Shown: positions 14,594 to 23,447, counted from the stretch's first letter. The stretch is 64,000 nucleotides of DNA from a virus (IMGVR_UViG_3300035034_002090:1-64000); one strand, 5' to 3'. Notes: a model not told the origin generated them from the letters alone. Numbers and translations: made by a program.

Positions 14594-14983
14594 ATGACCG
14601 CTAGTCCCGTCACGCAAGACAACGAATCCGAAGTTCAAAGCCCAGAGGGTCGCAACGCTGATAACGATGTGATCGAAGATATGGAGGATTCGGTCGCTCG
14701 GCTCTTCAAAAAGTTCCTCTGGAATCTCGTTCCGGATGAGTTCTACCAAGAGGGCTCGAATCGGCCGGTATCCGAGGTCAGGGACATCTACTACACCGCC
14801 ATCGACCAATCCACGTCAAGGCTGGTCAAGGAGTTTCTTAGCGAGTCTGAAGAGCTTATCACTAAGCTCCAACAGGCAGATCGCATGACCGATCTTAAAA
14901 AGCGACTCGACGCAGCATTTCAGGATGGGGACCTCGACACCCTCGAAGAAATCGCCAGCGTTCTCGAAGGCAAAGCGGAATAA
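14594..14983 (+). CDS. Hypothetical acidic helical protein, 129 aa
   Basis: SD AAGGAATAAGGAA precedes the ATG. Strongly acidic and predicted helical, with the C-terminal third rich in Leu/Glu (DLKKRLDAAFQDGD). No domain recognised. A terminator at 15008 follows 25 nt after the stop. Confidence 0.8.
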   Translation: MTASPVTQDNESEVQSPEGRNADNDVIEDMEDSVARLFKKFLWNLVPDEFYQEGSNRPVSEVRDIYYTAIDQSTSRLVKEFLSESEELITKLQQADRMTDLKKRLDAAFQDGDLDTLEEIASVLEGKAE

Positions 14984-15007
14984 CCCCACGTGGGGATCTT
15001 AATCAGA

Positions 15008-15038
15008 AGCGCCTCAGATTCCTCTGGGGCGCTTTTTT
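15008..15038 (+). terminator. Rho-independent terminator
   Basis: AGCGCCTCAGA (15008-15018) pairs with TCTGGGGCGCT (15023-15033) around loop TTCC with one G-T pair, followed by six T. It closes the 14000-14983 unit just before the DHFR gene. Confidence 0.92.
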
Positions 15039-15049
15039 CTGGAGGCACT

Positions 15050-15574
15050 ATGAAGCTATATCACATCGCCGCAATCGGCCGTAACAATGCTATCGGGAAG
15101 GACGGAGAGATTCCTTGGAAGCTCTCGTGCGATCTCATGAGGTTTGCTGAAATAACCAAGCATCACGCCTTGATTATGGGGCGCAAGACCTACGAGGGTC
15201 TAGGAAAGCCGCTGCCGAATCGAACCAACATCGTACTGACCCGAAATCGAGCTTGGGATGCCGGTAAGCACAAAGGAGCAGCCAACCTTAAGGTTGTGCA
15301 CTCGATTGCACAGGCCATGGATGAAGCTTTTTCCCTCCATGAAGAAGTGTACATCGGTGGTGGTGAGGGATTGTACCGGGACACCCTCGATCAAGTCGAT
15401 TGTTTGCGAATCACCCACGTCAACCAGACGCCCGAAGCCGATACGTTCTACCCCGAAATCGATGCTTCCATTTGGGTGCCGTCGCACGTCATAACGCGCA
15501 GCGGATACGCGTACGTGGACTACGTCAGGCGTGAAACCACTAACCAAGCCCTCCGCCTTTTTCCCGGCAAATAA
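15050..15574 (+). CDS. folA: Dihydrofolate reductase
   Basis: Start at ATG 15050 after TGGAGGCACT; a longer frame would run through the terminator. IGRNNAIGKDGEIPWKL (from residue 9), the acidic Asp28 region, MGRKTYEGL and PLPNRTNIVLTR are classic DHFR motifs, and YIGGGEGLYRD is the NADPH loop. At 174 aa it is full length. It reduces dihydrofolate to tetrahydrofolate with NADPH and supports thymidylate synthesis during phage replication. No thymidylate synthase is visible in this window. Confidence 0.95.
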   Translation: MKLYHIAAIGRNNAIGKDGEIPWKLSCDLMRFAEITKHHALIMGRKTYEGLGKPLPNRTNIVLTRNRAWDAGKHKGAANLKVVHSIAQAMDEAFSLHEEVYIGGGEGLYRDTLDQVDCLRITHVNQTPEADTFYPEIDASIWVPSHVITRSGYAYVDYVRRETTNQALRLFPGK

Positions 15575-15642
15575 ACCCATCTGTTGAATCGCGGTAAGAT
15601 ATGAGGTAGCGACCATGCTCATGCGCACGACAAGGAGACGCC

Positions 15643-16143
15643 ATGAGTATGATCAAAATCCTTTTTCTTATCGCGATGATACAGTCCGGGGATGCCGACC
15701 TTCCGGACATACATACCCCTCCTGTTCAGCAGAGCGGATGGTCGACCTACTACGACCTGAGCGACGCCAGTATGAACGGGGATATAATGGCCAACGGAAA
15801 AGAGTTTGATCCGTCCGCCATGTCGATAGCCCATCGGAGTATTCCGCTGGGTACAATGGTTTTGATCGAGCACGCTCATACCGGAAACAGGGTTTGGGCG
15901 GAAGTCACGGATAGAGGACCTTATGGGGCCATACATGATGGAAGGTGGGTACTGAAGCTGAACCGTAGCGACCCCGGGAGGTGGAGAGGCGTGGCAGATT
16001 TATCGTACGGCGTTGCAAAAGCTCTTACCAATGCGGAGGGCCGACCTCCTAATTCCGACATTAAAATCAGGTACTGGAAACAAGCCTCGTTACGCAGACC
16101 CATTGTGTTTCTGGAGACCAGAAGGTACGTTTCAGTCTATTAA
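15643..16143 (+). CDS. RlpA-like double-psi beta-barrel protein, secreted
   Basis: N-terminal hydrophobic segment (MIKILFLIAMIQSGDA) fits a short signal peptide. The core has MANGKEFDP, SIAHRSIPLGT, VTDRGPYG and ADLSYGVAKAL, matching the RlpA pattern TANGE...AAHRTLPLGT...DRGP...DLS. RlpA proteins are lytic transglycosylases acting on stripped glycan strands. In a phage this could help lysis or entry. It is 166 aa, the single domain without SPOR. The catalytic Asp of DRGP is present. Confidence 0.87.
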   Translation: MSMIKILFLIAMIQSGDADLPDIHTPPVQQSGWSTYYDLSDASMNGDIMANGKEFDPSAMSIAHRSIPLGTMVLIEHAHTGNRVWAEVTDRGPYGAIHDGRWVLKLNRSDPGRWRGVADLSYGVAKALTNAEGRPPNSDIKIRYWKQASLRRPIVFLETRRYVSVY

Positions 16144-16182
16144 TTGACCTGATGCCAAACACAAAACCTAGATGAGACAGTC

Positions 16183-16527
16183 ATGAATGACGAATCTTTT
16201 GCCAAAATTATTATCGTTGTTTTCCTAGTCTTCGCTTTTGGTGGGTGCGGTGCTGCATACGTAAACAGCAAGGATGCTGTAAATGTAAAAGTCACCGACA
16301 AAACAGTGAAGAGGTACGGTAAAGACGGTGACAAATTTCTCATCTTCACCGACAAGGAGTCGTTTGAGAACGTAGATTCCATGCTCTTTGGGAAGTTTGA
16401 CAGTGCAGATGTGTATGGGAAGATTGAAAAAGGGAAGTGTTATACCTTCACGGTCGCCGGTTGGCGGATCCCCTTCTTTAGCTCTTACCGGAACGTCCTT
16501 GCCATCAAGAGCAGAGACTGCAAATGA
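16183..16527 (+). CDS. Small membrane-anchored or lipoprotein-like protein, 114 aa
   Basis: Hydrophobic helix at 8-24 ending in FGGCG, close to a lipobox, then a soluble domain with KFLIFTDKESFENVDS, LFGKFDSADVYG and GWRIPFFSSYRNV. Similar small proteins occur in many phages and bacteria with unknown function. The gene follows the RlpA-like gene, and its end overlaps the next start by 4 nt. Confidence 0.75.
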   Translation: MNDESFAKIIIVVFLVFAFGGCGAAYVNSKDAVNVKVTDKTVKRYGKDGDKFLIFTDKESFENVDSMLFGKFDSADVYGKIEKGKCYTFTVAGWRIPFFSSYRNVLAIKSRDCK

Positions 16528-17096
16528 ATCTCACTAAAAGCATCTCAGCAGCGAAAGAGAATCCACGCAGAATAGATCTGTTGGTTTCTAGCGTGGCGGA
16601 TAGGATTCTCCGAGGCAGGCCGGAAGAGGTGACGCTCGCCTACCTTGATGACCTCCTTGCTGATCACTCCGAGCTGGTGAGAGATACCGCTAGATTTTGC
16701 GTGGCCTGTGTACCCTTCCTTCAGGGGGCAGTAGAGACCGTCGAGCATAACGAATCCTATAACCTAGCTACAGACGAACACATACGAAAATGGATTTCTG
16801 GGCTGGCATGGGCCATCATCACATCAGCTCAATGTGGAATTCCGGCTACGGGCATTCATGTTTGGCTGGACACGGGCTACGAGGACGCCACTCAATCATC
16901 GACTTGGATAAGCTTTCAATTTGGTGAGGTGAAAGTAGAAAGACGAAATTGGCAGGGGGCGATCTGGCAATGTAACTTTGATGCTGCTGTCGCACCGGCG
17001 GCCCCGGAGGATCAGGCTAACGGCTTCTGGGACTTGAGGTATATGAGCTGGCGAAGTGAATGCTTTCAGGAAGGTATAGACAATAACAGCTCATGA
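16524..17096 (+). CDS. Hypothetical protein, 190 aa
   Basis: The ATG overlaps the previous stop (ATGA). Soluble protein; the N-terminal half is helical, the C-terminal half Trp-rich (WLDTGYED, NWQGAIWQ). No domain recognised. Confidence 0.8.
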   Translation: MNLTKSISAAKENPRRIDLLVSSVADRILRGRPEEVTLAYLDDLLADHSELVRDTARFCVACVPFLQGAVETVEHNESYNLATDEHIRKWISGLAWAIITSAQCGIPATGIHVWLDTGYEDATQSSTWISFQFGEVKVERRNWQGAIWQCNFDAAVAPAAPEDQANGFWDLRYMSWRSECFQEGIDNNSS

Positions 17097-17174
17097 GATA
17101 AGGCCCTTGAAGAAATGCGGATCGGACTGTTCATCCGCAGCGGTGGAAGGATGCTTCAACTAAGGAGTGGCTGT

Positions 17175-17891
17175 ATGTTCAACAAGCTACCTGTCGACAA
17201 ACCGCCTGAGATAACCTCAAGCGAGTACGATGCTCTGACTCAGTCGCACCCTTGGCCGACTAGGCTAGCGGATGTGAACGCAGGAGTTGTATCTGGGCTT
17301 CTTAAGCGTGGACTACTTAACGAATCTGAAGGCGTATATGCCGCTACCGTCAGGGGCAACCGTGTCGCGAACAGGTGCAGGAATCGCCTATGGCTGAAGT
17401 CACTTGGATCTGATAGCTACGTTCTCTATATCGGATGGACGTCCATTGGGATGTTCGAGCGCATACCATCTAAGTCAGAAGAGCTTTGGATTGCGTCTGA
17501 CTCCGCTGACACATCCCTTCAGGAGTTCAATAGCGCAGATGATGCCATTACCTACCTCATCAATAGGCGTGAAGAGAGCAAGCCTGATGGATGGACCCTT
17601 GAGGGCAAGTCAGAAAAGGGGTTCCCTGAATACTCAAAGCAGATGACTTTCGCAAAGCTCATCATCTGGTCAACATCGAACGGGGCCTTTGGCAAAATAC
17701 GAACGGCCGATAAGAGCTGGGTACTCACTGCACAGAATGTTCATGAGTGCGCTTCGATGCTGGTAGATGATTACAAGACTGTGCTCAGGCGTGAGCTTAA
17801 GTCTCTAAGTGATAGCGGCGGACTGAGAGTCATTACTGACAACGATCCCTGCCTTGGTCTCCATTGCAGCACGTTAATTCCCGCAGAGTGA
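17175..17891 (+). CDS. Hypothetical protein, 238 aa
   Basis: Start at ATG 17175 (SD AAGGAG) rather than ATG 17115, which lacks one. Residues 25-65 could form a small winged-helix-like unit (VVSGLLKRGLLNESEG). The rest is unassigned. Its stop abuts the stop of the minus-strand AAA gene with one base between, so transcription converges here without a visible terminator. Confidence 0.75.
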   Translation: MFNKLPVDKPPEITSSEYDALTQSHPWPTRLADVNAGVVSGLLKRGLLNESEGVYAATVRGNRVANRCRNRLWLKSLGSDSYVLYIGWTSIGMFERIPSKSEELWIASDSADTSLQEFNSADDAITYLINRREESKPDGWTLEGKSEKGFPEYSKQMTFAKLIIWSTSNGAFGKIRTADKSWVLTAQNVHECASMLVDDYKTVLRRELKSLSDSGGLRVITDNDPCLGLHCSTLIPAE

Positions 17892-17892
17892 A

Positions 17893-19299
17893 TTACTTCT
17901 TATCCTTTCCGAGATCCTTGATTGTAAGGAGCTTTCCAATAGCCGACCTCTGTTTTCTGTCCTGAGTCCCCTGAGAGTCCTCCTTCCACGGCTTGTACTC
18001 GTAGGACTCTTCTTCTGTAGAGGCAGACCTGCTAGTCGTCCCCAGATACTCACCCTCCGATGCAATTGTATCCAACCCGATGTCACCAGTAATCTTACCG
18101 AATGTAATATCATCCTCGGGCGGCCGGTAATCCATACCCTGTACCGCCATCCTTCGGCACACCTCTTTTGTCCCAGCACCGGCGTAAGCCCTGTGAACAT
18201 CGCACATGAACTCTAGAGCATCCGGTGGCACAGAGTCTCCGACCTCTGCTATCAAATCGGCGTCCGCCATGTACTGGCGCACCTCCCTCTCGATGGCTTC
18301 TTCTTCAGACGTCTTCATAGCCAGTATCTGGTCGATTCTACCGGGGCGTCTTGCAGCCGCTGGAAGTGCGAGGTAATTATTAGCTGTAATGAGGGTTAGC
18401 GGCACTGAGTACATGCCGTCCTCGAACAGCCAAAGGTGCCTTGAAAGAGAAGAGGCGATGTAGTCGATGTCGTCAATTATCACCATCGTGGGCTTGATCC
18501 AGAACATAATGTCCTGCCACATCACCTTGTTGATATTGGGGAGGACGGAGTTGGACACGATGAGGGTTTTCTTAGACAGTTCTCTCCTTACGTGATGAAC
18601 AAAGGTAGTCTTACCTGTTCCCTGACGACCCTGAAGAAGAACGGTGCGCTTTTCTCCCGCATCCATGAACTGCTTCCACTCTTCGATATATTCTAGCTTC
18701 TCGCCCTTAAATTCCTCTCTGTCTTCCTCTGTCTCTATCAGGACAAGATCTTCTACATCCCAATCCAGAAGCATCGACTCAGACTCAGACCAAATACACT
18801 GCGATATTGAGCGCCTGAATTCCTCGCGGCCATCCAAGGGCGCAAACATAAGATCGACATGAGGGTGACCACTCGTATAAAATAGAGACTGGCCGCCTCC
18901 TATGGGTTGCCTAAGAAGAAGGAAGTTGTCGAACTCCTTTTCTATTTTGGACTCACCATGGATGCTTTCTGCGTAGTGGATGGCCTCCCACGCCACCCAC
19001 TTGAATTCCTCCCCCGCCAGAGCATACTTCCTATCTGCCATATAGCTAATCACGCTGGGAAGCGTATCTTTCGAATTCCTTTGAAGGACTTCACGAGTGA
19101 AATTCAGCGCGAAGGTTGCAATCGTGTGCGGCTTAGATAGATCCAGATCTTTAGTGATGTCTACCCAAGACTTAACCTCATCAATCGCTTCTAGGGCGAA
19201 CTCAGCTTTTTCAGATGGCAAGTCCACACCATCAACAATAACCCTAGAAGCCGCGAGCTGCCCGAGACCTGTTGCGATAACCTTCCAAACCGGAAGCAT
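17893..19299 (-). CDS. AAA ATPase (BCS1-like core), 468 aa
   Basis: Walker A GRQGTGKT (224-231), Walker B VIIDDID (273-279), sensor-1 LITANN and the arginine finger region RRPGRID (317-323) show a classic AAA module, closest in layout to BCS1/FtsH-type ATPases. Residues 1-200 are a separate helical domain, and the C-terminus (400-468) is charged. It stands alone on the minus strand amid + strand genes, which suggests an independently acquired gene. The role (disaggregase, remodeller, defence) is unknown. Confidence 0.85.
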   Translation of the reverse strand: MLPVWKVIATGLGQLAASRVIVDGVDLPSEKAEFALEAIDEVKSWVDITKDLDLSKPHTIATFALNFTREVLQRNSKDTLPSVISYMADRKYALAGEEFKWVAWEAIHYAESIHGESKIEKEFDNFLLLRQPIGGGQSLFYTSGHPHVDLMFAPLDGREEFRRSISQCIWSESESMLLDWDVEDLVLIETEEDREEFKGEKLEYIEEWKQFMDAGEKRTVLLQGRQGTGKTTFVHHVRRELSKKTLIVSNSVLPNINKVMWQDIMFWIKPTMVIIDDIDYIASSLSRHLWLFEDGMYSVPLTLITANNYLALPAAARRPGRIDQILAMKTSEEEAIEREVRQYMADADLIAEVGDSVPPDALEFMCDVHRAYAGAGTKEVCRRMAVQGMDYRPPEDDITFGKITGDIGLDTIASEGEYLGTTSRSASTEEESYEYKPWKEDSQGTQDRKQRSAIGKLLTIKDLGKDKK

Positions 19300-19373
19300 G
19301 ATGGAACCTTGTGGTATGATGCATCTTGGTCAAAAATGCGAGTTGACCCGTATGCAAAGATACTGTTAGCTAG

Positions 19374-19679
19374 ATGGCGCATATGAAGGACGCTTCCATT
19401 CACACCAGTACACTACCTGATGGAACCATCTTCCAATGGAAGGTGGTTGGTAAGCAAGGTTCTTTTGGTTGCGTGTTCGGGTTTCATGACACGATAAAGG
19501 ATCGAGAGACCGAGACATTCATCTATACGAGATGCGATAGGTGTGAGCAAAGAATCGTGAGGCTAAAATCTTTCCTTTCGAAGGAAGTTCAGCCCGACAA
19601 GATGTGGCTAGCTAACGGTACGTTTGCAGACCATATCAAAAGAAGACGACCAGAGGATCCCCCGAGCATCAAGAGATAA
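19374..19679 (+). CDS. Hypothetical protein with CxxC, 101 aa
   Basis: Divergent from the AAA gene; the ATG has only a weak SD, and ATG 19383 is an alternative. RCDRCEQR (residues 53-60) gives a single zinc-knuckle-like CxxC. The C-terminus is basic. No family recognised. A possible promoter, TTGACC-17-TTAGCT, lies at 19342-19370. Confidence 0.7.
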   Translation: MAHMKDASIHTSTLPDGTIFQWKVVGKQGSFGCVFGFHDTIKDRETETFIYTRCDRCEQRIVRLKSFLSKEVQPDKMWLANGTFADHIKRRRPEDPPSIKR

Positions 19680-19750
19680 ACATAGTTGGAATGCGTAGTG
19701 AGGATGCCTAAGAATCACCCCGGCATGACTCAACTAGCAACGAGGACCCT

Positions 19751-20038
19751 ATGAAATCTCTTATTGAGCGTATCAAGATGTTTGTCGAGGCCAATCCTTG
19801 GCACTCTTCTGGCGGCAAATTCTCCAGTGCAAAGAAGCTTGCTAAAAATGGTAAAGGCTCTTATTCGAAAAAGGGCAAAAAATACGCCGTTGGAAAAGGA
19901 TCCAGCGGGCCTTACGCCAAAAAAGTTAATAAGGACTGCGGTCGAGATGACCGGCCGCAGGACGCCACAAGATGTCGAGACGAGAAGGTCCCCGAGTGGT
20001 CCAAGGAGCGCTACGGAGATTCTGATAGATTCAAATAA
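19751..20038 (+). CDS. Small basic Gly/Lys/Ser-rich protein, 95 aa
   Basis: Starts MKSLIERIKMF, a short amphipathic helix, then SSGGKFSSAKKL and a lysine/glycine-rich stretch that looks disordered and nucleic-acid-binding. The tail is charged with two cysteines. Such proteins are often DNA-binding or virion-associated in phages, but I see no diagnostic motif. The DNA methyltransferase follows after 17 nt. Confidence 0.72.
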   Translation: MKSLIERIKMFVEANPWHSSGGKFSSAKKLAKNGKGSYSKKGKKYAVGKGSSGPYAKKVNKDCGRDDRPQDATRCRDEKVPEWSKERYGDSDRFK

Positions 20039-20055
20039 CCCACCAGAGAGTCCTG

Positions 20056-20787
20056 ATGTATAAGTATCAACTTACGAAGATGGACGCCGTTGACTTCCTT
20101 AAGGAGTTCCCTGACGAGTCTGTCAACTGCATCGTCACAGACCCCGCCTACGAATCCCTAGAAAAGCACCGAAGCAAGGGAACTACGACGAGGCTCAAGG
20201 AGAGCGACGGCTCATCTAATCAGTGGTTCCCTATTTTCCCAAACAGCCGTTTCGATGAGTTCTACCGGGAATGCCACAGGGTCCTCAAGAAAGATAGTCA
20301 CCTCTACACCTTCAGTGACTGCGAAACCTTGTTCATCATGAAGCCTGTCGGCGAGAACGTGGGCTTCAAGTTCTGGAAGGACCTGATCTGGCTCAAGATG
20401 ACAAAGGACATGAAGAAGATCCGCATGGGAATGGGCTACCACTACCGGAACACCAATGAACGAGTGCTTTTCTTCGAGAAGGGAAAGCGAAAGCTTAAAG
20501 ACCTGTCGATGATCGATGTCTTCCAATACCCGAGACCGCCGCGTGGAGGATACCCCACCGAGAAGCCTTGGGAGATTGCCCGGGACGTCATATCTCAATG
20601 CACTGACGAAGGGGACCTCGTCATTGACCCATTTATGGGTGGAGGATCTACGGGATATGCAGCTCTTACCCTCGGCAGGAACTTTATCGGTAATGACAAA
20701 GTCGATTTTGCACTCAAATACTCTCAAGAGAAGCTAGGACCTCGGGGTGTGAAGAGCAACCTCTTGGAAAATCTTCAGGGTGCGTAA
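20056..20787 (+). CDS. DNA adenine/cytosine-N4 methyltransferase (beta class)
   Basis: VTDPAY (27-32; catalytic DPPY variant), YPTEKP (166-171) and DPFMGGGSTG (191-200, SAM-binding FxGxG) occur in the beta-class order for N6-adenine or N4-cytosine methyltransferases. It is a compact 243 aa. It should methylate phage DNA, most likely to escape host restriction; no partner nuclease is adjacent, so it is an orphan enzyme. The stop overlaps the next start by one base. Confidence 0.92.
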   Translation: MYKYQLTKMDAVDFLKEFPDESVNCIVTDPAYESLEKHRSKGTTTRLKESDGSSNQWFPIFPNSRFDEFYRECHRVLKKDSHLYTFSDCETLFIMKPVGENVGFKFWKDLIWLKMTKDMKKIRMGMGYHYRNTNERVLFFEKGKRKLKDLSMIDVFQYPRPPRGGYPTEKPWEIARDVISQCTDEGDLVIDPFMGGGSTGYAALTLGRNFIGNDKVDFALKYSQEKLGPRGVKSNLLENLQGA

Positions 20788-21323
20788 TGAAAGTCGTAAT
20801 CGCTGGAAGCAGGGGGGTTACGGATTTCGAAACGGTTTGCCAAGCCATCACCGAGTCAGGGCTGGACATCTCAGAGGTAGTATCTGGAACAGCTCGTGGC
20901 GTTGACCGTCTTGGTGAGCGCTGGGCCAGAAAAAACAACCGGCCCATTAAACCATTTCCGGCGGACTGGAAGAATCTAGGGCGAGGTGCTGGACATATCA
21001 GAAACAGGCAGATGGCTGAATATGCAGACGCTGTTATCTGTGTGTGGGATGGGAAAAGCAAGGGCACGTGGAGCATGATTAAATATGCTTCTGACAAAGC
21101 AATGCCACTGTACATACATCTCGACAATAGTCTTGCTGAGATGGGATGGAGGGCGCTTCTTACCGGCCTGCCTCCGCAGTGGTGGCGCTCAAGTGGCTTA
21201 GAGGCGCTCTCTATTGCCTGCTGGCTGAACGGGTGCGCAAGCATGACCGCTGGGGAGATAACGGCTGAGGATGTGTTTGAGTCAATATGTGAGGAAGGCT
21301 CTCGGATAAGGGAGGTGTTGTGA
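20787..21323 (+). CDS. SLOG/DUF2493-like nucleotide-binding protein, 178 aa
   Basis: MKVVIAGSRGVTDFE, VVSGTARGVDRLGERWA, FPADWKNLGRGAGHIRN and ADAVICVWDGKSKGT are the pattern of the YspA/DUF2493 branch of the SLOG (DprA/LOG-like Rossmann) superfamily. These bind a nucleotide or derivative; the exact ligand is unknown. The C-terminal 50 residues are extra. It is coupled to the methyltransferase (shared base) and to the next small gene. Confidence 0.87.
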   Translation: MKVVIAGSRGVTDFETVCQAITESGLDISEVVSGTARGVDRLGERWARKNNRPIKPFPADWKNLGRGAGHIRNRQMAEYADAVICVWDGKSKGTWSMIKYASDKAMPLYIHLDNSLAEMGWRALLTGLPPQWWRSSGLEALSIACWLNGCASMTAGEITAEDVFESICEEGSRIREVL

Positions 21324-21517
21324 GGGTTTTGGTGGACATTGAAGTGAGCATGGAAGAGCTTGAAGCGATTGCGTATGCGCGATTCAAGGATGGAGCTGAA
21401 GAGGTCAGCGTAAGCACCATACAGCAGGTTATGCGATCCGCTGTGAAGTCCAGAATAGATGAGTTGGTCCGAAGATACCGAGAAGCAGAGTCGGCAATGC
21501 CTAAGGAGAAGCCCTGA
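21320..21517 (+). CDS. Hypothetical helical protein, 65 aa
   Basis: GTG start overlaps the preceding stop by 4 nt. Acidic/basic helical protein (MEELEAIAYARFKD). No motif. Its TGA overlaps the next ATG. Confidence 0.7.
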   Translation: MRVLVDIEVSMEELEAIAYARFKDGAEEVSVSTIQQVMRSAVKSRIDELVRRYREAESAMPKEKP

Positions 21518-22170
21518 TGTACAGCATCCTATTGATACTAGTCACCCTATCCAGCCTCGCCTTTGTCGCTGGGTACTGCCTATCTCTCCGAAGGGTGCGC
21601 GATCTTCAGGCAGCTCAAGGCGATCTCGAAGAGGACCTTCGTCGCGCCAAGGCAGCCATTCAAAAGAACGACAGCGTCCCTTCGCAGAACTCCGTTCCCA
21701 CTGTGGCCGATCTTGTCCGTCTGGCTCGCTCCGTAGAAACTACGGTCCTTCCGCACCAATGCCCCGAGTTTCAGCTACACTCCATTCGTGGCTTCGACGA
21801 TAAAATGGGCGGAAATATATTCAACAACGGAGCCGAAGTTGAGACGCATAGCTTCAAAGAAGAGGCCGTAGCCTACCGAAGCATCCTCCCCATCGACCCC
21901 ACATTCAGTGAGCACCTCCAAGCTAAGCTGGGTATGTACCGCCAACACGGTCAGGTTCGCGTCTGCGTAGAGGAAGGGCTTCGTGGGGGCGTAGAACTTA
22001 CCCTCAGAGCGCACCCATTCATATACAATGGCCCTGTGCTCCTAACCATATGCGATCTTGACGGGGAGCTTATGGAGTCTGTCGTGAGTGAGGCAGAGAA
22101 AATCATCTATGAAGATCAGCTTCATAGAATGCCGGGGGGATCGCCATCTAAAACTGGAAATGAAGCCTAA
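21517..22170 (+). CDS. Membrane-anchored protein, 217 aa
   Basis: A hydrophobic helix at 2-24 (LLILVTLSSLAFVAGY) is followed by a basic turn (SLRRVR) and a coiled coil (30-50), then a soluble domain of about 150 aa. Topology suggests an inner-membrane anchor with a cytoplasmic domain. No known family; coupled to the upstream small gene. Confidence 0.75.
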   Translation: MYSILLILVTLSSLAFVAGYCLSLRRVRDLQAAQGDLEEDLRRAKAAIQKNDSVPSQNSVPTVADLVRLARSVETTVLPHQCPEFQLHSIRGFDDKMGGNIFNNGAEVETHSFKEEAVAYRSILPIDPTFSEHLQAKLGMYRQHGQVRVCVEEGLRGGVELTLRAHPFIYNGPVLLTICDLDGELMESVVSEAEKIIYEDQLHRMPGGSPSKTGNEA

Positions 22171-22223
22171 AGCCTCTTAGCCTCTGCTTGTAGTAGGGCA
22201 GACCACAACTAGGAGGAAGGACC

Positions 22224-22811
22224 ATGCAAGAACAACTCACAGAAGCGTCCCTGAGCAGAATCATGAGTCATCTTGATTCTGGCGCGTCATGGGGCATTGT
22301 CAGCGCTTGGCGAGGCGAAGATTCTCAGGAAGTCAAAAACGCTCAAACTGAGCAGCTAAAAAAAGACCTCAAGAGGCTTCGTCACGGCTTTTTCAAAATG
22401 AAGGGCAAGTGGGAAGAGACGAACCGCGAAACCAATGAGAAAGAAGTATTAGAGGAAAGGTCTTTTTTCGTCATCGGCATAACCAGAAGTGAAATTGTCA
22501 GCCTGTGTCGCAGATACCACCAAGAGGCAGTCGTATTTGGTGAGCCGTCTGACGGAAATCTGCAACGGCCTGAAAAAGGTCCGATGGTTCTAGTCCTAGG
22601 GCCATCCAATCAAGTCCTTGAAATTCATGGACCCAACGAAAGCGAGACCATGCGCCCGATGCAGGTGGCTAAGGTTTACTCCGAGTACAAAGGAAGGCCC
22701 TTTAAGCTAGGTGAGTCGGTAGTGCTTCCACCTCCGCTACCTTCCGAAGAAAGCATCATGGCCGAGAATAAGATGCATGATCGCATCTGGTCGGCTGTGA
22801 AAAGGAGGTAG
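22224..22811 (+). CDS. Conserved-type phage protein with SAWR/N..R pattern (DUF3293-like), 195 aa
   Basis: SD AGGAGGAAGG. SAWRGEDSQEVKNAQTEQL, then FKMKGKWEE and RSFFVIGI, resembles proteins of the DUF3293 type in phages and bacteria, which have an SxWR...L..DL...G pattern. Function unknown. The C-terminus is proline-rich. It is coupled to the next gene by a GTG 2 nt after its stop. Confidence 0.72.
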   Translation: MQEQLTEASLSRIMSHLDSGASWGIVSAWRGEDSQEVKNAQTEQLKKDLKRLRHGFFKMKGKWEETNRETNEKEVLEERSFFVIGITRSEIVSLCRRYHQEAVVFGEPSDGNLQRPEKGPMVLVLGPSNQVLEIHGPNESETMRPMQVAKVYSEYKGRPFKLGESVVLPPPLPSEESIMAENKMHDRIWSAVKRR

Positions 22812-22813
22812 GG

Positions 22814-23284
22814 GTGTCCATGCTCACTGTAGAAATCAAGGGCTCTGATTATCATCTGTCTTACGATGCTGACATTCGAATATCGGCTACTGAAGATGGA
22901 TGGTTTGTGGTCGATGCTTTTGAGGTCTCTGACGAGACCACGGTGAATGGGGAAATACCCGGCATAGAACACGTTCATATTGTTGCCGGACCATTTGATT
23001 CTGAGGATCCCGCCAGATGGTTCTCAGAAATGGTCAAGGAGGCACATTCTTCTGTGATAAGGTCTCTCAAAACCATGTCAGATAGGCTCGAATCTATCAT
23101 CTCAGACCTTCAGGATGCACGAGATCTGACCAAAGATGTCAGGGGACATGCGAGGCACCACGATGAAGACGAGGTCTGTATCGAATCCGCCAGATCTCTA
23201 GAAAGAATGGACCGGCACATTTATCTTTCGACCGTAGACGCTCTTAGCATGAAGAGCCTTATCGATTCGAGGTTGGGTGAATAG
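22814..23284 (+). CDS. Hypothetical protein, 156 aa
   Basis: GTG start with AGGAGG 5 nt upstream (ATG 22820 is the alternative). The N-terminal half is beta-rich with a GIEHVHIVAGP segment. The C-terminal half is a long helix with several His/Glu residues. No family recognised. It is the last gene before the promoter and leader RNA at 23309. Confidence 0.75.
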   Translation: MSMLTVEIKGSDYHLSYDADIRISATEDGWFVVDAFEVSDETTVNGEIPGIEHVHIVAGPFDSEDPARWFSEMVKEAHSSVIRSLKTMSDRLESIISDLQDARDLTKDVRGHARHHDEDEVCIESARSLERMDRHIYLSTVDALSMKSLIDSRLGE

Positions 23285-23308
23285 CAGCCCCTTGTATTCA
23301 TCTAAAGG

Positions 23309-23336
23309 TTGTTTCCCTCCCGTGCACTAGTAGCAT
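23309..23336 (+). promoter_or_regulatory. Promoter for the leader RNA and Nudix gene
   Basis: TTGTTT (23309-23314), 16-nt spacer, TAGCAT (23331-23336). Transcription would start near 23343, exactly at the first base of the structured leader. Confidence 0.5.
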
Positions 23337-23342
23337 GTTACA

Positions 23343-23447
23343 GGAGTTGATCGGAACTCATCAGGCCGATTGGCTCTACTTGGCGCAGCCAAGTCACTCC
23401 TTTGGCAAGGAAGGCAGAGCGTCGGGGAGTTCCTCGGCGCTCTGCCT
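23343..23447 (+). ncRNA. Structured 5' leader RNA, unknown class
   Basis: Outer stem GGAGT/ACTCC (23343-23347/23396-23400) encloses two hairpins, ATCGG/CCGAT (23350-23354/23366-23370) and ACTTGG/CCAAGT (23378-23383/23389-23394), forming a three-way junction. A second long hairpin follows, AGGCAGAGCG/CGCTCTGCCT (23412-23421/23438-23447), with inner pairs. There is no U-tract. It fills most of the 174-nt gap before the Nudix ATG. It could be a regulatory leader or an independent small RNA; it fits no class I know. Confidence 0.5.

Noticed and set aside
23343-23447. tRNA, pistol, hatchet or twister identity for the leader RNA
   Set aside because: The pairing has no acceptor/anticodon arm layout and none of the ribozyme core sequences I know.
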